From contig CAZYYW010000093.1 in the NCBI GenBank assembly GCA_964651445.1, positions 1 to 8,889 on the forward strand: a stretch of 8,889 nt of DNA. The letters are read 5' to 3'. The notes under the pieces are model-generated. The model saw nothing but the letters and a program-made list of their open reading frames with translations. It ran no database searches and had not been told where the DNA came from. Position numbers and translations under genes: made by a program. Below, piece after piece: positions 6,735 through 8,889 of this stretch (its first letter is position 1; each line of letters opens with the position of its first letter). Origin of the DNA: GCA-2746365 sp964651445. Its GTDB lineage: Bacteria; Pseudomonadota; Gammaproteobacteria; SZUA-229.

Positions 6735-7898
6735 GTGCCCCCTTCTCAAGCAAGCGACATTCCGCTAAGCCTCTACGTTCACATCCCATGGTGTGTAAAA
6801 AAGTGCCCCTATTGCGACTTTAATTCCCATGAAAAAAATGCATCCTTTGATGAAAAATTCTATATAGATGCATTATTAAAGGACCTAACTAATGAATATA
6901 AAAACTGCCAACAACGCCCGCTCAGCAGTATATTTTTCGGTGGTGGCACACCAAGTTTGTTTTCAGCACAAGCGATACAACAAGTTATCGATCATGCCAG
7001 AAAACTTTTTCGTTTTGACAATATTGAAATTACGCTAGAAGCAAATCCCGGAACCTTTGAGCAGGAAAAATTTAACGACTTTTATGCTGCTGGCGTCAAT
7101 CGACTGTCGATTGGCATCCAGAGTTTTAACCCCGTACAGCTAAAAGCACTGGGGCGGATTCATGATGGGCAGCAAGCACTCGCCGCTATTGAGACTGCAA
7201 AACAAGCGGGTTTCGATAACATAAACCTAGACCTAATGTTTGGCCTGCCACAACAGTCAATCGAACAGGCCGTTAACGATGTAACCACCGCCTGCGCTTT
7301 TAACGTGCCCCATATTTCACACTATCAACTCACCATCGAAGAAAATACTTATTTTCACAAACACACACCGGTGTTACCCACCACTGATTCACTCTGGGAA
7401 ATGCAAACCCAGTGTCAAAGCACACTAGCAGAAAATGGCTACCAGCAATATGAAATATCGGCTTACCAGAAAACCGAAAAACCCAGCCAGCACAATCTAA
7501 ATTACTGGCATTTTGGCGACTATATTGGTATTGGCGCAGGCGCCCACGGCAAACTGAGCAAACGCGATAAAGACACAGGAAAACTTAGCATTACTCGACG
7601 CTGGAAACACCGGCAACCACAACAATACATGAAGCAGGCAATACAGAATGATGCAATATCCGGCAGCCAAGTGTTATCCGAGCAGGATGTGGTCTTCGAA
7701 TTTTTATTAAATGCATTACGCCTGAAAACCGGCAGTGAGATAGCAATCTTTGAAAACCGCACCGGTTTGGATTACACGGCTTTAAAGCATAGCGTTAAAA
7801 ATATTGATAGCGATTTATTGCATATCGATAAAAACACTATCGCCACCACCGATAAGGGCTTTTTATTTTTAAATGAAATTCTTGAGAGATTGTTATAA
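6735..7898 (+). CDS. hemW: HemW, radical SAM heme chaperone (formerly HemN-like)
   Basis: A 387-residue radical SAM protein of the HemW family, which binds heme and a [4Fe-4S] cluster and helps deliver heme to respiratory enzymes. It is often mislabelled oxygen-independent coproporphyrinogen III oxidase. The cluster motif C-x3-C-x2-C is Cys20, Cys24, Cys27 in HIPWCVKKCPYCDFNSH, and the trailing FNSH is typical of HemW. GGGTP (69-73) is the SAM-binding glycine motif. Further family blocks are RLSIGIQSF (123-131), NLDLMFGLP (164-172), HYQLTIEENT (196-205) and the HNLNYW region (253-258) with GIGAGAHG (265-272). A HemN C-terminal domain follows to the end. Length is normal. The start is GTG: a stop lies eight codons upstream (6711) and no ATG or TTG start intervenes. 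No Shine-Dalgarno sequence is evident. rdgB, a frequent neighbour in other bacteria, is absent. Confidence 0.95.
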   Translation: MPPSQASDIPLSLYVHIPWCVKKCPYCDFNSHEKNASFDEKFYIDALLKDLTNEYKNCQQRPLSSIFFGGGTPSLFSAQAIQQVIDHARKLFRFDNIEITLEANPGTFEQEKFNDFYAAGVNRLSIGIQSFNPVQLKALGRIHDGQQALAAIETAKQAGFDNINLDLMFGLPQQSIEQAVNDVTTACAFNVPHISHYQLTIEENTYFHKHTPVLPTTDSLWEMQTQCQSTLAENGYQQYEISAYQKTEKPSQHNLNYWHFGDYIGIGAGAHGKLSKRDKDTGKLSITRRWKHRQPQQYMKQAIQNDAISGSQVLSEQDVVFEFLLNALRLKTGSEIAIFENRTGLDYTALKHSVKNIDSDLLHIDKNTIATTDKGFLFLNEILERLL

Positions 7899-7907
7899 CA
7901 ACAAGTA

Positions 7908-7942
7908 GCAATATTCGCTACCGCTAAGCGAATACTGGTTGC
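7908..7942. terminator. Hairpin between convergent genes, possible shared terminator
   Basis: TATTCGCT (7912-7919) pairs exactly with AGCGAATA (7927-7934) around a seven-base loop. An outer GCAA/TTGC pairing (7908-7911 with 7939-7942) lies beyond a four-base bulge. It sits in the 53-bp gap between the convergent stops of hemW and the lipoprotein gene, where a bidirectional terminator is expected. Neither side has a good T-tract (only CATTTT on the plus side), so this is tentative. Confidence 0.35.
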
Positions 7943-7951
7943 ATAGCCATT

Positions 7952-8191
7952 TTAAAATGACTCGTTCATTTCAGCGTGTTTTTTATTCATTAAATCGCGC
8001 GCTGCTTTCGCTTCATCCAGCGATTGCTTCATTTCGTGAAATAAAAAATCTTGCTTCGGTGCGGTGCTTTCTGTTTGTACGGCTTGCTTATCAACCACTT
8101 CGTTAGCACCTGATTCTGTCACATCTGCATCACTACAGGCGATCAACAAACTGCTTAACAACGCTATTAGTATTTTCTCTTTATTATTCAT
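7952..8191 (-). CDS. Small predicted outer-membrane lipoprotein
   Basis: A 79-residue protein with a lipoprotein signal: basic start (MNNKEK), hydrophobic core, and lipobox LIAC with Cys19 as the expected lipidated residue. The residue after Cys is Ser, not Asp, so transport to the outer membrane is expected. The mature part is about 61 residues: an acidic, probably disordered stretch (20-47), then a charged helix-forming tail (54-79). That tail aligns without gaps to the end of the upstream DUF4124 protein. No known family was recognised. It lies 33 bp downstream of the DUF4124 gene on the same strand and is probably co-transcribed. An AGG seven bases before the ATG supports the start. A structural or envelope-adaptor role is possible, but nothing in the sequence fixes a function. 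Confidence 0.75.
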   Translation of the reverse strand: MNNKEKILIALLSSLLIACSDADVTESGANEVVDKQAVQTESTAPKQDFLFHEMKQSLDEAKAARDLMNKKHAEMNESF

Positions 8192-8224
8192 AAGAATACC
8201 TGCTTAGCCGAGCACAAAATCAGA

Positions 8225-8680
8225 TTAGAGTTTATTAAAAGCATCCTGCTGGTTTTGGTGACGCTGCTGCAACAACTTTTCAACATTGCGTGCATCACCC
8301 ATGGTTTTTTTCATGGCTTTTATCGAATAAGGGCTGGTAGGTTTGATCTGTGCCGCCGCTTCAGGAGCTTTCTCCTCCTTCACTGGTATTTTAACCGCCT
8401 GTATTACATTGCTATTCGGATCCAGCACCATCTGTTTAGCATTAGTCACACCCACCGGCGGCGTATTGCTAAACTGCATCACGCCATGTTCGTCACGCCA
8501 TTTATAGACCTCCACCTTCTGGTCGGTGACCACGCTGCTCAGGTTTTTCGGCACCGAGGCGGCCAATTTAGTGCCTGCCGTGTCAAAAAATGCCATAGGG
8601 TCAATTTTCCCCATATAAATCATTGGTGTTACCGATAAAACCACCAGCATAATTGCCATCAAAAAAAGTTTAAATTTCAT
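8225..8680 (-). CDS. DUF4124 domain protein with N-terminal membrane anchor
   Basis: A 151-residue protein with an N-terminal hydrophobic segment (about 4-22) that is either an uncleaved anchor or a signal peptide, so most of the chain should be periplasmic. A DUF4124 module is seen at about 55-80: VYKWRDEHGVMQFSNTPP, with the usual K-W-x-D-x-x-G-x-x-x-F/Y-S-x-x-P-P pattern. DUF4124 proteins are common in proteobacterial envelopes and have no settled function. A lysine-, proline- and alanine-rich linker (98-117) leads to a charged helical tail (123-148) rich in Gln, which matches the end of the neighbouring lipoprotein. AAGGG ten bases before the ATG is a good ribosome binding site. It is the first complete gene of a two-gene unit with the lipoprotein. 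Confidence 0.8.
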   Translation of the reverse strand: MKFKLFLMAIMLVVLSVTPMIYMGKIDPMAFFDTAGTKLAASVPKNLSSVVTDQKVEVYKWRDEHGVMQFSNTPPVGVTNAKQMVLDPNSNVIQAVKIPVKEEKAPEAAAQIKPTSPYSIKAMKKTMGDARNVEKLLQQRHQNQQDAFNKL

Positions 8681-8699
8681 TATTGCTTATCCCTTAAAG

Positions 8700-8885
8700 T
8701 TAAAACCCAACTCTTAAAATCAGCCCTAGGCTAGTCTTAGTTAAGGAGTATGAACCAGCATAAGCAAAATTTCTCGGTAATGCTGAATTAAATCCAGATG
8801 TATTTGGATGTTTTGATGAACCTAATAAGTTATATGAGACCTTTGCACGATAGGATGAAAATAATACCGCAGAAAATATAGCTGT
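8700..8885 (-). pseudogene. Start-less open frame, possible 3' remnant of an outer-membrane or dispersed-repeat ORF
   Basis: The minus strand has 61 sense codons ending at a TAA (8700-8702). They are bounded upstream by another TAA (8886-8888) and contain no ATG, GTG or TTG, so the frame cannot be a complete gene. The C-terminal residues AYAGSYSLTK and TSLGLILRVGF alternate polar and hydrophobic residues and end in phenylalanine, as the last strand of an outer-membrane beta-barrel does. This is the only content seen in 8681-8889 besides the DUF4124 ribosome binding site. It may be a decayed gene end, part of a repeat, or a chance frame. Near 8836 the opposite strand starts GAGACCTTTGCAC, which resembles an insertion-sequence end. 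Confidence 0.3.
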
Positions 8886-8889
8886 TTAG

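Noticed and set aside
7890..7901. 12-bp palindrome TTGTTATAACAA over the hemW stop codon
   Set aside because: No loop or T-tract and it encodes the last two leucines; probably chance in AT-rich sequence.
7948..7959. 12-bp palindrome CATTTTAAAATG over the lipoprotein stop codon
   Set aside because: Low-complexity A/T symmetry inside the stop region, with no regulatory context.
8750..8791. 13-codon ATG frame after AAGGAG on the plus strand
   Set aside because: The ribosome binding site is only one base from the ATG and the peptide is too short to support as a gene.
8836..8889. GAGACCTTTGCACGATAGG resembling the terminal inverted repeat of an IS5-type insertion sequence
   Set aside because: No partner repeat, target duplication or transposase is visible before the window ends, and the minus-strand open frame continues through the site to 8885, so it is kept only as a possibility within the right-edge finding.
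1..8889. CRISPR arrays, tRNA or rRNA genes, prophage or transposase genes
   Set aside because: No regularly spaced repeats, cloverleaf-like sequences, rRNA segments or phage/transposase proteins were seen on either strand.

Overview
The window is a gammaproteobacterial chromosomal segment. PyrE is close to its Escherichia coli counterpart in length and sequence. An exonuclease III-family gene is divergent from pyrE, the arrangement in which Pseudomonas carries crc. HemW and AmpG are also of proteobacterial type. Two proteins carry signals expected for a Gram-negative envelope: a lipobox and a Sec signal. No transposase, CRISPR array, tRNA or rRNA was recognised. Base composition looks moderate and even, with AT-rich spacers.

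Layout, left to right. Bases 1-387 (+) are the C-terminal half of a TSUP (TauE/SafE) exporter that runs off the left edge. It converges on a minus-strand group read in the order pyrE (3696-3055), a secreted DUF900-type alpha/beta hydrolase (3065-1926) and a membrane-anchored S33-like alpha/beta hydrolase (1907-423). The pyrE/DUF900 genes overlap by 11 bp and the two hydrolases are 18 bp apart, so they look like one operon. Across a 98-bp divergent spacer, the plus strand carries an exonuclease III/Crc-family gene with all catalytic residues intact. It is joined by an ATGA overlap to an AmpG-type muropeptide permease.

Bases 5948-6174 are an AT-rich spacer with two perfect inverted repeats. They stand before a 32-codon single-membrane-span ORF with a good ribosome binding site and a single-domain rhodanese. 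A clear intrinsic terminator closes that unit. Next comes hemW (GTG start), the heme-handling radical SAM protein.

Converging on hemW from the right is a two-gene minus-strand unit: a membrane-anchored DUF4124 protein and then a small lipoprotein. Their last 26 residues align without gaps. The final 209 bases hold no complete gene, only a start-less minus-strand frame whose end looks like a terminal beta strand.

Most of the window is housekeeping (pyrimidine synthesis, DNA repair, wall recycling, heme handling). The less ordinary parts are the palindrome/small-protein/rhodanese unit, the catalytically intact relative of Crc, the shared tail of the two envelope proteins, and the right-edge remnant.
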